A stretch of 41,810 nucleotides of DNA from assembly GCA_027492585.1 (NCBI GenBank), contig JAPUEK010000088.1, positions 1-41,810 on the forward strand. The letters are read 5' to 3'. Below the pieces are notes generated by a model. That model was not told where the DNA came from and did no database searches. It was given only the letters and a program-made list of their open reading frames with translations. Positions 7,164 to 20,004 of this stretch are shown here, piece after piece. This DNA is from Paracoccaceae bacterium (GTDB taxonomy: Bacteria > Pseudomonadota > Alphaproteobacteria > Rhodobacterales > Rhodobacteraceae). Numbering within the stretch: position 1 is the stretch's first letter; each line of letters opens with the position of its first letter. Made by a program: the position numbers and the translations under genes.

Positions 7164-9896
7164 GTGAGCGACACCCCCGAAGCCCCTGATACCAAAGACG
7201 AAATGCCGGAGCGGCCTGTCTATCACGGCCCGCAGATCGACATTGCCGCCGAGATGAAGACCGCCTATCTCGATTACGCGATGAGCGTGATCGTGAGCCG
7301 CGCCATCCCGGACCTGCGCGACGGGCTGAAGCCGGTCCACCGCCGCATCCTTTATGCGATGCATGAAAGCGGCAATACCCACGACAAATCCTACCGCAAA
7401 TCGGCGCGTCCGGTGGGCGATACGATGGGGAAATACCACCCCCATGGCGACGGGGCGATCTATGATGCGCTCGTGCGGATGGCGCAGCCCTTCTCGATGA
7501 GCCTGCCGCTTCTGGACGGTCAGGGCAACTTCGGCTCCATGGACGGCGATCAGGCTGCGGCCATGCGCTATACCGAGGTGCGGATGGACAAGCCCGCCGC
7601 CTTCCTTCTGGCCGATATCGACAAGGATACCGTCGATTTCCAGGACAACTACGACGGCAAGGACCGCGAGCCGACGGTTCTGCCGGCGCGCTTCCCGAAC
7701 ATGCTCGTCAATGGCGCCGGCGGGATCGCCGTCGGCATGGCGACGAACATCCCGCCCCACAACCTTGGCGAGGTGATCGACGGCACGCTGGCGCTGATCG
7801 ACAATCCCGACCTCAGCACCGAGGCGCTGATGGACTTCATCCCGGCGCCGGACTTCCCGACCGGAGCCACGATCCTCGGCCGCTCCGGCGCGCGCAAGGC
7901 CTATCTCGAAGGCCGCGGCTCGGTGATCATCCGCGCCCGCACCCATGTCGAGGAGATCCGCAAGGACCGCTTCGCCATCGTCGTCGACGAGGTTCCCTAT
8001 CAGGTCAACAAGGCCGCGATGATCGAGAAGATCGCGGAACTCGTGCGCGACAAGAAGCTGGAAGGCATCTCGGGCGTCGCCGATGAAAGCGACCGGATCG
8101 GTGTGCGGGTGGTGATCGAGCTGAAGCGCGATGCCACGCCGGATGTGGTGCTGAACCAGCTTTACCGCTTCACGCCGCTGCAAACCTCCTTCGGCTGCAA
8201 CATGCTGGCCTTGAACGGCGGGCGGCCGGAGCAACTGACGCTGCGTGATTTTCTCACGCATTTCATCACCTTCCGCGAGGAGGTCGTGGCACGCCGCACC
8301 GCCTACGAGCTGCGGAAGGCGCGGGAGCGCAGCCATATCCTCTGCGGTCTGGCCGTGGCCGTCTCCAACGTCGATGAGGTGGTCCGCACCATCCGCGCTT
8401 CTGCCGATGCCGCCGAGGCGCGCGAACGGCTGATGACCCGCCGCTGGCCTGCCCATGACATCGCCGCCTATATCCGGCTGATCGACGATCCGTCCCATAC
8501 GATCAACGAGGACGGCACCTACAACCTGTCCGAAATCCAGGCCCGCGCCATTCTGGACCTGCGCCTGCAACGGCTGACGGCGCTCGGCGTCAAGGAAGTC
8601 ACGGACGAGCTGGAAGAGCTGGCCGGCAAGATCAAGGATTACCTCGACATCCTGGGCAGCCGCGAGCGGATCATGGGCATCATCTCGGACGAGCTGCGGG
8701 AGGTGAAGACCCTCTTCGCCGTGCCGCGCCGCACCGAGATCGTGGACTGGTCCGGCGATATGGAGGACGAGGATCTGATCGAGCGCGAGGATATGGTCGT
8801 GACCATCACCTCGGGCGGCTACATCAAGCGCACCCCGCTCGCCGAATTCCGCCAGCAGAACCGGGGGGGCAAGGGCCTCGCCTCGATGGCGACGAAGGAA
8901 GACGATGTGGTGACGACGCTGTTCGTCGCCAATACCCATACCAACCTTCTGTTCTTCACCACCGACGGCATGGTCTACAAGCTGAAGACTTGGCGCCTGC
9001 CGCTCGCGGGGCGGACGGCCAAGGGCAAGGCCATGGTCAACATCCTGCCGATCCAGACCGGGATTTCCATCGCGGCGCTGATGCCCGTCGATGCGCCGGA
9101 GGAGGAATGGGAGGCACTCCAGATCGTCTTTGCGACCTCGGACGGCGATGTGCGCCAGAACGATCTGTCTGATTTCACCAACGTCAAGCGCAACGGCAAG
9201 ATCGCCATGAACCTGCCCGAAGGGGTGACGCTGGTGAATGCGGCGATTGCCGATGAGAATGACGACGTGATGCTGGTTACGGCGCTCGGCCGGGCGATCC
9301 GCTTCTCCACCACGGAAATCCGCGTCTTCAAATCGCGCGGCTCGACCGGCGTGCGCGGCATCCGGCTGGCGGAGGGCGACAGCGTGGTCTCCATGGCGAT
9401 CATCCGCCATTTCGAGGCCAGCCCCGAAGAACGCGCCGCCTATCTGAAGCAGCGCCGCCTCGTGGCCGGCGCGACCGAGGACGAGGGCGAAGCGGAGGAC
9501 GAGGAAGAGGGCGCGGCCGAGGGCCAGCTCTCCCCCGACCGCTATGCGGAGATGTCGGCGGCGGAGGATCTGATCCTGACGATCACCGCCTCTGGTTCCG
9601 GCAAGCTCTCGTCCAGCCACGGCTATCCGGTGCGCGGGCGCGGCGGCATGGGCGTGAAGGCCATGGACGGGGCGATGCGCGGCGGGCGGCTCGTGGCCTC
9701 CTTCCCGGTCGAGATGAGCGACCAGATCATGCTCGCCACCTCCACCGGCCAGTCGATCCGGGTGCCGGTCGAGCAGATCTCCTTCCGGTCGCGCTCGGCG
9801 GGCGGAGTGAAGGTCTTCAACGTCGGTGCCGAGGAAGAGGTCGTCTCTGTCGCACGCGTCGCCGAACAGGGCGCCGAACCGGACGGGGAGGAGTGA
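7164..9896 (+). CDS. gyrA: DNA gyrase subunit A
   Basis: This subunit makes and reseals the double-strand break during ATP-driven negative supercoiling. From the GTG at 7164 (GGAAGG upstream) it is 910 residues. A TTG at 7134 would add 10. [20 protein letters not shown] begins the winged-helix core, the catalytic tyrosine is Tyr136 in MRYTEV, and the GyrA box QQNRGGKGL confirms gyrase rather than topoisomerase IV. The quinolone-determining stretch reads [10 protein letters not shown]. Glycine (Gly97) stands where E. coli has Ser83, while the Asp87 equivalent is kept (Asp101). A very acidic insertion (residues about 770-790) interrupts the C-terminal beta-pinwheel. Confidence 0.98.
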   Translation: MSDTPEAPDTKDEMPERPVYHGPQIDIAAEMKTAYLDYAMSVIVSRAIPDLRDGLKPVHRRILYAMHESGNTHDKSYRKSARPVGDTMGKYHPHGDGAIYDALVRMAQPFSMSLPLLDGQGNFGSMDGDQAAAMRYTEVRMDKPAAFLLADIDKDTVDFQDNYDGKDREPTVLPARFPNMLVNGAGGIAVGMATNIPPHNLGEVIDGTLALIDNPDLSTEALMDFIPAPDFPTGATILGRSGARKAYLEGRGSVIIRARTHVEEIRKDRFAIVVDEVPYQVNKAAMIEKIAELVRDKKLEGISGVADESDRIGVRVVIELKRDATPDVVLNQLYRFTPLQTSFGCNMLALNGGRPEQLTLRDFLTHFITFREEVVARRTAYELRKARERSHILCGLAVAVSNVDEVVRTIRASADAAEARERLMTRRWPAHDIAAYIRLIDDPSHTINEDGTYNLSEIQARAILDLRLQRLTALGVKEVTDELEELAGKIKDYLDILGSRERIMGIISDELREVKTLFAVPRRTEIVDWSGDMEDEDLIEREDMVVTITSGGYIKRTPLAEFRQQNRGGKGLASMATKEDDVVTTLFVANTHTNLLFFTTDGMVYKLKTWRLPLAGRTAKGKAMVNILPIQTGISIAALMPVDAPEEEWEALQIVFATSDGDVRQNDLSDFTNVKRNGKIAMNLPEGVTLVNAAIADENDDVMLVTALGRAIRFSTTEIRVFKSRGSTGVRGIRLAEGDSVVSMAIIRHFEASPEERAAYLKQRRLVAGATEDEGEAEDEEEGAAEGQLSPDRYAEMSAAEDLILTITASGSGKLSSSHGYPVRGRGGMGVKAMDGAMRGGRLVASFPVEMSDQIMLATSTGQSIRVPVEQISFRSRSAGGVKVFNVGAEEEVVSVARVAEQGAEPDGEE

Positions 9897-10114
9897 TGGC
9901 AAGCTGGCTGCCGCTGGCGCTTTTCGCCCTGTTCATGGGGGCGCTGATGGTGGGGCTGTCGCGGTTTCAGTCCCGCCGCTACCAGAGCTATCTTGACCGG
10001 CACACGGCGGAAACCGCCAAGCTGGTCGCCCAGCAACGCGAGACGCTTCAGGCGATCGAGCGCCAGACCGCGGCCCTCGACCGCATCGCCACCGCCCTTG
10101 AACGCAGAGCTTGA
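9896..10114 (+). CDS. Small single-pass membrane protein with coiled-coil tail
   Basis: This 72-residue protein has one N-terminal hydrophobic helix (WLPLALFALFMGALMVGL). A basic, glutamine-rich amphipathic segment follows (SRFQSRRYQSYLDRHTAETA, then KLVAQQRETLQAIERQTAAL) and would form a cytoplasmic coiled coil. The ATG overlaps the last base of the gyrA stop codon and is served by GGGGAGGAG inside the gyrA end, so translation is coupled to gyrase. The family is not one I can name. The layout resembles small scaffold-like membrane proteins. It is overlapped at its end by the next gene. Confidence 0.75.
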   Translation: MASWLPLALFALFMGALMVGLSRFQSRRYQSYLDRHTAETAKLVAQQRETLQAIERQTAALDRIATALERRA

Positions 10115-10430
10115 GGCCCGGCTCGCCGCCCTCGCCCGCGCGGGGGAGACGCGGAGCTACGGGGCGCTTGCCCGTGATCTCGGCTGGCCCATGGCCGTCC
10201 TGACCGCCGCACTGGAGGCCACGATGGCTGAAGATGTCGCCGCAGGCCGCCCCCTGCGCGCCGTCCTTTGCGAGGGGCGGCTCTCGGGCGGGCTGCCGGC
10301 ACGGGGCTTTTTCGACAGGGCGGCAGAGCTCGGCTATGCCATCACCGACCCCGCCGCCTTTGTGGCCGCGGAGCGTCAGGCCCTCCGGCGCGCGACGGGA
10401 ACCGGATCGGCGCAAGTCACAAAATCCTGA
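10098..10430 (+). CDS. Hypothetical protein, winged-helix-like N-terminus
   Basis: This frame encodes about 110 residues from a TTG at 10098 that overlaps the preceding gene by 17 bases. No convincing ribosome binding site is visible, so the start is uncertain. The segment GETRSYGALARDLGWPMAVLTAAL resembles the DNA-binding part of alkyltransferase-like proteins in spelling, but the PCHRV active site is absent. A second block follows (RPLRAVLCEGRLSGGLPARG, then FFDRAAELGYAI). Codon use looks coding throughout. Function unknown. With gyrA and the 72-residue protein it forms a three-gene overlap chain. Confidence 0.65.
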   Translation: MNAELEARLAALARAGETRSYGALARDLGWPMAVLTAALEATMAEDVAAGRPLRAVLCEGRLSGGLPARGFFDRAAELGYAITDPAAFVAAERQALRRATGTGSAQVTKS

Positions 10431-10568
10431 TCCGGCCCGGTTTCTCTGTGCATCCGCGCAGAAGGCCCGCGCCCCCATGCCCATATTCCGAACCGGACGT
10501 TGCGGGTAAGATGGCTGCGAACCGACCCGATGGGCGGTTGAAAAGGGTAACAAAAACAGGACTATGAC

Positions 10569-10946
10569 ATGGACAAACTGACCAGCTATGCCCCGCTTGC
10601 CGCGCGCATCCTGATTGGCGTGCTGTTCCTCGTGGCGGGCCTCGGCAAACTGGCCGACGTTCCCGGCTTCGCGGGCTATCTGGCTTCCGGCGGGCTTCCG
10701 GCCTTCCTCGCCTGGCCCTCGGTGATCTTCGAGATCGCACTTGGCGCCTCGATGATCCTCGGCTTCCAGGCCCGGATCATGGCCCTTCTCGGCGCCGGTT
10801 TCTGTGTGCTCGCCGGGCTGCTCTACCACTTCCAGCCCGCCGACCAGATGCAGATGACCTCCTTCTTCAAGAACCTCGCCATTGCCGGCGGCTTCCTGAT
10901 GATCTTCACCCATGGCGCCGGCCCGCTGGCCCTCGACAAGCGCTGA
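10569..10946 (+). CDS. DoxX-family membrane protein
   Basis: This is a 125-residue, four-helix membrane protein of the DoxX family. It has ARILIGVLFLVAGLGKLADV at the N-terminus, FAGYLASGGLP, then EIALGASMILGFQARIMALL and a last helix FFKNLAIAGGFLMIFTHGAG. Members are linked to thiol and redox stress membrane complexes or quinone-dependent oxidoreduction, but the role of this paralogue cannot be told from sequence. AGGA lies 8 bases before the ATG. A 9-bp GC-rich hairpin follows the stop codon, so it is probably a single-gene transcript. Confidence 0.88.
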   Translation: MDKLTSYAPLAARILIGVLFLVAGLGKLADVPGFAGYLASGGLPAFLAWPSVIFEIALGASMILGFQARIMALLGAGFCVLAGLLYHFQPADQMQMTSFFKNLAIAGGFLMIFTHGAGPLALDKR

Positions 10947-10953
10947 AGCTTCG

Positions 10954-10975
10954 GCCGGGGCGGCTGCGCCCCGGC
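10954..10975 (+). terminator. GC-rich hairpin after the DoxX gene
   Basis: A perfect 9-bp stem GCCGGGGCG/CGCCCCGGC with a 4-base loop begins 8 bases after the stop codon. The following bases are C-rich with only isolated T, so it is either a weak intrinsic terminator or a 3' stabiliser. Confidence 0.45.
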
Positions 10976-11020
10976 TTCCCCTCCCTTCCCAAAGCGGTGA
11001 AAACCGCCTAGAGGACGGGC

Positions 11021-12349
11021 ATGACAGAGACACTCCATATCGTCGGCGGCGGCATGGCCGGCTCCGAGGCCGCCTGGCAGGCGGCAAGCCGCGGCCTCCG
11101 CGTGGTGATCCACGAGATGCGCCCCAAGGTCGCCACCTTCGCCCATCGCACCGGCCATCTGGCCGAGATGGTCTGCTCCAACTCCTTCCGTTCCGATGAT
11201 GATGAGCGCAATGCCGTGGGCCTGCTCCATTGGGAGATGCGGGCGGCGCAGGGGCTGATCATGGAAATGGCCACGCGCCATCGCCTGCCGGCTGGCGGCG
11301 CGCTTGCCGTGGACCGCGATCCCTTTGCGGAAGCGGTCACGGAACGGCTCCGCTCCCATCCGCTGATTTCCGTTTCGGAGGAGGAGGTTACAGAGCTTCC
11401 TTCCAGCGGGAACTGGATCATCGCCACCGGACCGCTGACCTCCGGCGCCCTTGCTGACAGCATCCGGGCGGAGACCGGGGCCGAGGCGCTCGCCTTCTTC
11501 GACGCCATCGCCCCCATCGTCTATGCCGAGAGCGTGGACATGTCGGTGGCCTGGATGCAGAGCCGCTACGACAAGGGCGAGACGGCCGAAGAACAGACCG
11601 CCTACATGAACTGCCCGATGGACAAGGCCCAGTATGAGGCCTTCATCGACGCCCTTCTCGCCGCCGAAAAGACCGAGTTCCATGAGGGCGAGACGGCCGG
11701 CTATTTCGACGGCTGCCTGCCCATCGAGGTCATGGCCGAGCGCGGCCGCGAGACCCTGCGCTTCGGCCCGATGAAGCCGGTGGGCCTGACGAACCCGCAT
11801 AATCCGGTGAAGCCCTATGCCGTGGTGCAACTGCGCCGCGACAACAAGCTCGGCACGCTCTACAATATCGTGGGCTTCCAGACCAAGATGAAATACGGCG
11901 CGCAAACCGCTGTTTTCAAAATGATTCCGGGGCTGGAGGAGGCAAGTTTTGCCCGTCTCGGAGGTATCCACCGCAACACTTTCCTCAACTCGCCCACGCT
12001 GCTCGACGATCAGATGCGGCTGAAATCGCGCCCGAACATCCGTTTCGCCGGGCAGATCACCGGGGTGGAAGGCTATGTCGAAAGCGCGGCCATGGGACTG
12101 CTGGCGGGGCGCATGGCGGCGGCGGAACTGCTCGGGGAAACCCTGCCGCCCCCGCCCCCCGAAACCGCGATGGGGGCGCTGATCACCCATATCACCGGCG
12201 GGGCGGAGGCAAAGACCTTCCAGCCGATGAACGTGAACTTCGGCCTCTTCCCCCCGATCGACGCCCGCGGCGGTCGCAAGGGCCGCAAGGACCGCTACAA
12301 GGCCTATACCGACCGCGCCAAGGAGGCCTTCACCGCTTGGCTTTCGTAA
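11021..12349 (+). CDS. trmFO: Folate/FAD-dependent tRNA (uracil-54 C5)-methyltransferase TrmFO
   Basis: TrmFO makes ribothymidine at position 54 of tRNAs using methylenetetrahydrofolate as carbon donor and FADH2 as reductant. The 442-residue length fits the family. The N-terminal FAD-binding motif is [17 protein letters not shown]. The family stretches [19 protein letters not shown] (about 48-66) and [15 protein letters not shown] (about 203-217) each carry one of the conserved cysteines. [20 protein letters not shown] lies near the end. Its 3' end contains AAGGAGG, the ribosome binding site of the overlapping gluQ gene, tying two tRNA modification enzymes together. Confidence 0.96.
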   Translation: MTETLHIVGGGMAGSEAAWQAASRGLRVVIHEMRPKVATFAHRTGHLAEMVCSNSFRSDDDERNAVGLLHWEMRAAQGLIMEMATRHRLPAGGALAVDRDPFAEAVTERLRSHPLISVSEEEVTELPSSGNWIIATGPLTSGALADSIRAETGAEALAFFDAIAPIVYAESVDMSVAWMQSRYDKGETAEEQTAYMNCPMDKAQYEAFIDALLAAEKTEFHEGETAGYFDGCLPIEVMAERGRETLRFGPMKPVGLTNPHNPVKPYAVVQLRRDNKLGTLYNIVGFQTKMKYGAQTAVFKMIPGLEEASFARLGGIHRNTFLNSPTLLDDQMRLKSRPNIRFAGQITGVEGYVESAAMGLLAGRMAAAELLGETLPPPPPETAMGALITHITGGAEAKTFQPMNVNFGLFPPIDARGGRKGRKDRYKAYTDRAKEAFTAWLS

Positions 12350-13173
12350 CCCGCTTCGCGCCCTCGCCCACCGGGCCGCTGCATCTCGGCCATGCCTGTT
12401 CGGCCATCCTCGCGCATGACATGGCGCGGGCGGCGGGCGGGGCCTTCCTGTTGCGGATGGAGGATACCGACCTTGAGCGCTGCAAGCCGGAGTATGAGGC
12501 GGGCATCCTCGACGATCTCGGCTGGCTCGGCCTCAGCTGGGAGGGGCTTTTCCACCAGTCCCCGAAGATCGCGGACTACAACGCGCGGCTTGAGCCTTTG
12601 GCGGCGCGGGGGCTGCTCTACCCCTGCTCCTGCACCCGCTCCGACATCCGCGCGGCTCTGTCGGCGCCGCAGGAAGGGGTCGCCTTCAACATCTATCCCG
12701 GCACCTGCCGGCATCGCCCGATAGAAAGCCGCCTGCCCGGCGATGCGCTGCGGCTGAACCTCGCCGCCGCGCTCCGCGCCTTGCAGGAGGACGATCTGAG
12801 CTTCACCGAAACCGGACCGGCCCATGCCGGGCGCCATTCCGTCGCCGCCGAAGAGGCCATGGCGCGGATCGGCGATGTGGTCCTGTCGCGCAAGGGTGAG
12901 GATATCGTCGCCTATTTCCTCGCCTCGGCCTTCGACGATGCCGATCAGGGCATCAGCCATGTGATCCGGGGCGAGGATCTTTTCGATTTCACCGCCATTC
13001 AGGTGATCCTGCAGCGGCTTTTCGGCCTGCCGACGCCCATCTATCACCACCACCGCCTGATCCGCGACGATCAGGGCAAGCGGCTGGCCAAACGCGACGA
13101 CGCCCGCGCCCTGTCGAAATACCGCGCCGAAGGGGCGACCCCCGCCGATATCCGCCGCATGGTCGGGCTGTAG
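12337..13173 (+). CDS. gluQ: Glutamyl-Q tRNA(Asp) synthetase
   Basis: GluQ attaches glutamate to queuosine-34 of tRNA(Asp). It is a truncated glutamyl-tRNA synthetase without the anticodon-binding domain, which matches the 278 residues here. The class I signature ([20 protein letters not shown]) stands at the N-terminus. A cysteine pair typical of GluQ zinc binding appears in YPCSCTRSD with a further Cys in YPGTC, and [12 protein letters not shown] carries the KMSKS-equivalent. The start is TTG, 10 bases after AAGGAGG, and overlaps trmFO by 13 bases. Confidence 0.94.
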   Translation: MAFVTRFAPSPTGPLHLGHACSAILAHDMARAAGGAFLLRMEDTDLERCKPEYEAGILDDLGWLGLSWEGLFHQSPKIADYNARLEPLAARGLLYPCSCTRSDIRAALSAPQEGVAFNIYPGTCRHRPIESRLPGDALRLNLAAALRALQEDDLSFTETGPAHAGRHSVAAEEAMARIGDVVLSRKGEDIVAYFLASAFDDADQGISHVIRGEDLFDFTAIQVILQRLFGLPTPIYHHHRLIRDDQGKRLAKRDDARALSKYRAEGATPADIRRMVGL

Positions 13174-13197
13174 CAGAATCCTGCGAAGGATGTTGCC

Positions 13198-13557
13198 TCA
13201 CGCCATCGGCGTCAGAATCTCCACCTCTTCCCCGTCGCGCAGGGCGGTGTAGAAACAGCTCCGCCGATTGGTGTGGCAGGCCGGACCTTCCTGCGTGACA
13301 AGCGCCAGAAGGCAATCGCGGTCACAGTCGATCCGCATCTCCACCAGCCGCTGCACATGGCCGGAGCTTTCGCCCTTGGCCCAGAACGCCCCGCGCGAGC
13401 GTGACCAATAGGTCATCGCCCCGGTCTCCAGCGTCCGGGCCAGCGAGGCGGCATTCATCCAGGCCATCATCAGCACCTCGCCCGTGGCCTGATCCTGCGC
13501 GATGCAGGGGATCAGGCCCTGCGCGTCATATTTGAGGCTGGCAGGATCGAAGGACAT
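13198..13557 (-). CDS. hisI: Phosphoribosyl-AMP cyclohydrolase
   Basis: This is the zinc enzyme of histidine synthesis that opens the adenine ring of phosphoribosyl-AMP. The 119 residues have the full single-domain HisI pattern: MMAWMNAASLARTLETGAMT, TYWSRSRGAFWAKGESSGH, the metal-binding segment DCDRDCLLALV, and CHTNRRSCFYTAL. There is no fused HisE domain. An AAGGAGA motif precedes the ATG at 13557. It converges with gluQ (24-base gap) and diverges from the NifU-like gene. No other his genes are in the window. Confidence 0.96.
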   Translation of the reverse strand: MSFDPASLKYDAQGLIPCIAQDQATGEVLMMAWMNAASLARTLETGAMTYWSRSRGAFWAKGESSGHVQRLVEMRIDCDRDCLLALVTQEGPACHTNRRSCFYTALRDGEEVEILTPMA

Positions 13558-13629
13558 CGCGTTCTCCTTGGCGCGGGGATGCTGCGGGCTTATCTTGCCG
13601 GTATCGAAAGCGGAAGCCCCGAGGCAGAG

Positions 13630-14085
13630 ATGAGCGACAGCGACCTGATCAAGCTTTACTCCGGACGGATTCTCGATCTCGCCGCGAACATCCCCCATGC
13701 CGGGCGGCTGGCCGCCCCCACCGGCACCGCGCGCAAACGCTCCCCGCTCTGCGGCTCGACGGTGACGGTGGATCTGGTGATGGCCGGGGGCCGTGTGACG
13801 GAGTTCGCGCAGGAGGTGCGGGCCTGCGCGCTCGGCCAGGCTTCGGCGGCGATTCTGGGGGCGGTGATTCTCGGCCGCAGCCGGGCGGAGCTGGAAGCGG
13901 CGCGGACTGCCCTGCGCGCCATGTTGCAGGACAGCGCACCTGCGCCCGAGGCGCCGTTCGCCGGCTACGAAGTGCTGACCCCGGCACGGGATTACAGGAA
14001 TCGCCACGCCTCGATCCTGCTGGCGATCGAGGCGGCCTGCGAGGCGGCAGCGCTCTCGGAACCCGCCTCCGCCGCAGCGACCTGA
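13630..14085 (+). CDS. NifU/IscU N-terminal-like iron-sulfur scaffold protein
   Basis: This 151-residue protein aligns by eye with the IscU/NifU-N fold. It begins LIKLYSGRILDLAANIPHAG, then KRSPLCGSTVTVDLVMAGG and VRACALGQASAAILGAVILG. Cys41 and Cys66 match the first two scaffold cysteines. The usual CGD is CGS here, and the third family cysteine is not in its usual context (only Cys137 near the end). It may therefore bind clusters differently or serve another role. The ATG at 13630 was chosen because the family begins just before DLIKLYS. It is a lone gene facing away from hisI. Confidence 0.8.
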   Translation: MSDSDLIKLYSGRILDLAANIPHAGRLAAPTGTARKRSPLCGSTVTVDLVMAGGRVTEFAQEVRACALGQASAAILGAVILGRSRAELEAARTALRAMLQDSAPAPEAPFAGYEVLTPARDYRNRHASILLAIEAACEAAALSEPASAAAT

Positions 14086-14108
14086 GACCGTCCCAAGACC
14101 CGCCCCGT

Positions 14109-14144
14109 AAAAAAACCGCCGCACATCCGAGGGGATGGCGGCGG
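14109..14144 (-). terminator. Intrinsic terminator (- strand)
   Basis: On the - strand a stem CCGCCGCCATCC / GGATGTGCGGCGG (12 pairs with one bulged base, 4-base loop) is followed directly by seven T. This is a textbook intrinsic terminator. It lies 94 bases after the stop codon of the 40-residue membrane protein gene at 14238-14360, the nearest upstream gene on that strand. Confidence 0.8.
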
Positions 14145-14237
14145 CAAGTCGCGTGTCTTTACCGGGCGGGAGGCAGGGCAACCTCGGGCATCCCTTGGGG
14201 ACGGATGCGGCCCGGTCTGGCAAGACCGCAGGCAGAG

Positions 14238-14360
14238 TCAGAGCGCGCCGGAAAAGCTCAGTCCGGCGAAAAGCAGAAGGAAAAGCGCAACCCCGCCAAG
14301 CGCATCCTCGATGAGGGTGGCGCGGGAGCGGTTCAGGATATCCGTGATCTCGTCGAGCAT
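14238..14360 (-). CDS. 40-residue membrane protein behind a LexA-like operator
   Basis: This short gene encodes MLDEITDILNRSRATL, then IEDALGGVALFLLLFAGLS, ending FSGAL. It has a charged amphipathic N-terminal half and one hydrophobic helix (about residues 21-35) ending at the C-terminus. GGAGG lies exactly 5 bases before the ATG (AAGGAGGCCACC), and a T-rich intrinsic terminator closes the transcript, so it looks like a complete small transcription unit. Upstream are four GTTC half-sites, one pair in the GTTC-N7-GTTC form bound by Alphaproteobacterial LexA. Function unknown. Its size and control recall SOS-induced membrane peptides such as SidA, but there is no sequence evidence for that function. 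Confidence 0.75.
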   Translation of the reverse strand: MLDEITDILNRSRATLIEDALGGVALFLLLFAGLSFSGAL

Positions 14361-14385
14361 GGTGGCCTCCTTCTGTTGTTGCCTC

Positions 14386-14450
14386 ATTGTTCCCATCTTC
14401 TTAACTATCCGTCAAGAACTTTTTGAGAACATTTGAGAACAAAGGAGAAC
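14386..14450 (-). promoter_or_regulatory. Promoter with four phased GTTC half-sites (candidate LexA operator)
   Basis: On the - strand GTTC occurs at 14450-14447, 14440-14437, 14430-14427 and 14419-14416, with start-to-start spacing of 10, 10 and 11 bases. The last two form GTTC-N7-GTTC, the LexA box known from Rhodobacter and relatives. TTGACG (14415-14410) follows immediately as a -35 element. AACAAT (14391-14386) after 18 bases is a fair -10. A repressor here would cover the -35. The leader to the ATG at 14360 would be about 20 bases. Confidence 0.6.
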
Positions 14451-14525
14451 ACAGAAAGGCCAATCAGAAAACATCGCCCCGGAGCCGATTGCCCCCAGGC
14501 CCTTCCCGCATCTGGATGCAGCTCC

Positions 14526-14628
14526 TCCCCCTTCATTTTCTGTCGGAAAATATCCTGCGGGTTTGCCACCGGCTCCGCCACAGGTTCGGGGGACCGGGGG
14601 CAGGACGGAGGGGTGTAAAACCCCTCCG
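14526..14628 (-). repeat. Intergenic repeat, copy 4 (extended subtype)
   Basis: On the - strand an 8-bp stem CGGAGGGG/CCCCTCCG with loop TTTTACA leads into a spacer with CCGGTGGCAAACCC. Then come GCAGGATATTTTCCG and AATGAAGGGGG. It matches copy 2 along its whole length apart from the middle of the spacer. It lies between recG and the promoter of the 40-residue gene, and its hairpin starts about 25 bases after the recG stop codon, so it may act as the recG 3' end. Confidence 0.85.
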
Positions 14629-14652
14629 GGACATGGCGCCTGCCGGAAGCCC

Positions 14653-19175
<4,523 letters not shown>

Positions 19176-19203
19176 CTAGGCGGGTGCCGCGCAGAGGTAA
19201 AGG

Positions 19204-19920
19204 TCAGGCGCTTGCCGCAAGACGCGGCGCCTGCACCGCCGCCGGCCCCGGATCGCGCAGCACATAGCCGCGGCCCCAGACCGTCTCGATGTAGTTGGCC
19301 CCGCCGGTCGCCTCCGCCAGTTTCTTCCGCAACTTGCAGATGAACACGTCGATGATCTTCAGCTCCGGCTCATCCATGCCGCCGTAGAGATGGTTGAGGA
19401 ACATTTCCTTGGTCAGCGTCGTCCCCTTCCGCAGGCTCAGGAGTTCGAGCATCTGATATTCCTTGCCGGTCAAATGGACCGTCTTGCCCTCCACCTCCAC
19501 CGTCTTGGCATCGAGATTCACGCAGACCGCCCCGGTGCGGATCACCGACTGGCTATGGCCCTTGGAACGCCGGATGATCGCATGGATGCGCGCCACCAGC
19601 TCCTCCCGGTGGAAGGGTTTTGTCAGGTAATCATCCGCGCCGAAGCCGAAACCCTTGATCTTGTTTTCGGTATCGTCGGAACCCGAAAGGATGAGGATCG
19701 GCGTCTCCACCCGTGCCAACCGCAACTGCCGCAGCACCTCATGCCCGGACATGTCGGGCAGATTGAGATCGAGAAGGATCAGATCGTAGTCATAGAGCTT
19801 TGCCAGGTCGATCCCGTCCTCCCCCAGGTCGGTGCAATAGACGTTGAGATTGGCATGGGTCAGCATCAGTTCGATGCTGCGGGAGGTCGTCGGGTCATCC
19901 TCAACAAGCAATATCCGCAT
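19204..19920 (-). CDS. ctrA: Cell-cycle response regulator CtrA
   Basis: CtrA is the OmpR-type master regulator of Alphaproteobacteria. In Caulobacter it controls division and replication; in Rhodobacterales it mainly controls motility and gene transfer agents. The 238-residue protein starts [20 protein letters not shown] and has phospho-acceptor Asp51 ([11 protein letters not shown]). The receiver ends with [20 protein letters not shown], and the winged-helix domain carries [20 protein letters not shown] and [15 protein letters not shown] chose the ATG at 19920 because the family begins there. An ATG 33 bases upstream would add 11 atypical residues. It lies 94 bases after sciP on the same strand. 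Confidence 0.97.
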   Translation of the reverse strand: MRILLVEDDPTTSRSIELMLTHANLNVYCTDLGEDGIDLAKLYDYDLILLDLNLPDMSGHEVLRQLRLARVETPILILSGSDDTENKIKGFGFGADDYLTKPFHREELVARIHAIIRRSKGHSQSVIRTGAVCVNLDAKTVEVEGKTVHLTGKEYQMLELLSLRKGTTLTKEMFLNHLYGGMDEPELKIIDVFICKLRKKLAEATGGANYIETVWGRGYVLRDPGPAAVQAPRLAASA

Positions 19921-19972
19921 CGCGTTCCACTCCGTCACGGGCTTCGGTGTCAACCACTGTGGGAGCCATTGG

Positions 19973-19987
19973 TTAACTGACGGTTAC
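19973..19987 (-). promoter_or_regulatory. Candidate CtrA box upstream of ctrA
   Basis: On the + strand the site reads TTAACTGACGGTTAC, i.e. TTAA-N7-TTAC, one base off the TTAA-N7-TTAA consensus of CtrA. It lies 53-67 bases before the ctrA ATG, in the sciP-ctrA gap. This fits autoregulation, which is known for ctrA in Caulobacter. The match is seen directly; binding is inference. Confidence 0.6.
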
Positions 19988-20004
19988 TCTGCCCGCACGC
20001 GAGA

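Noticed and set aside
7026-9902. 958-codon open frame on the - strand opposite gyrA
   Set aside because: High-GC antisense frame; the residue pattern is low-information and gyrA is certain on the + strand.
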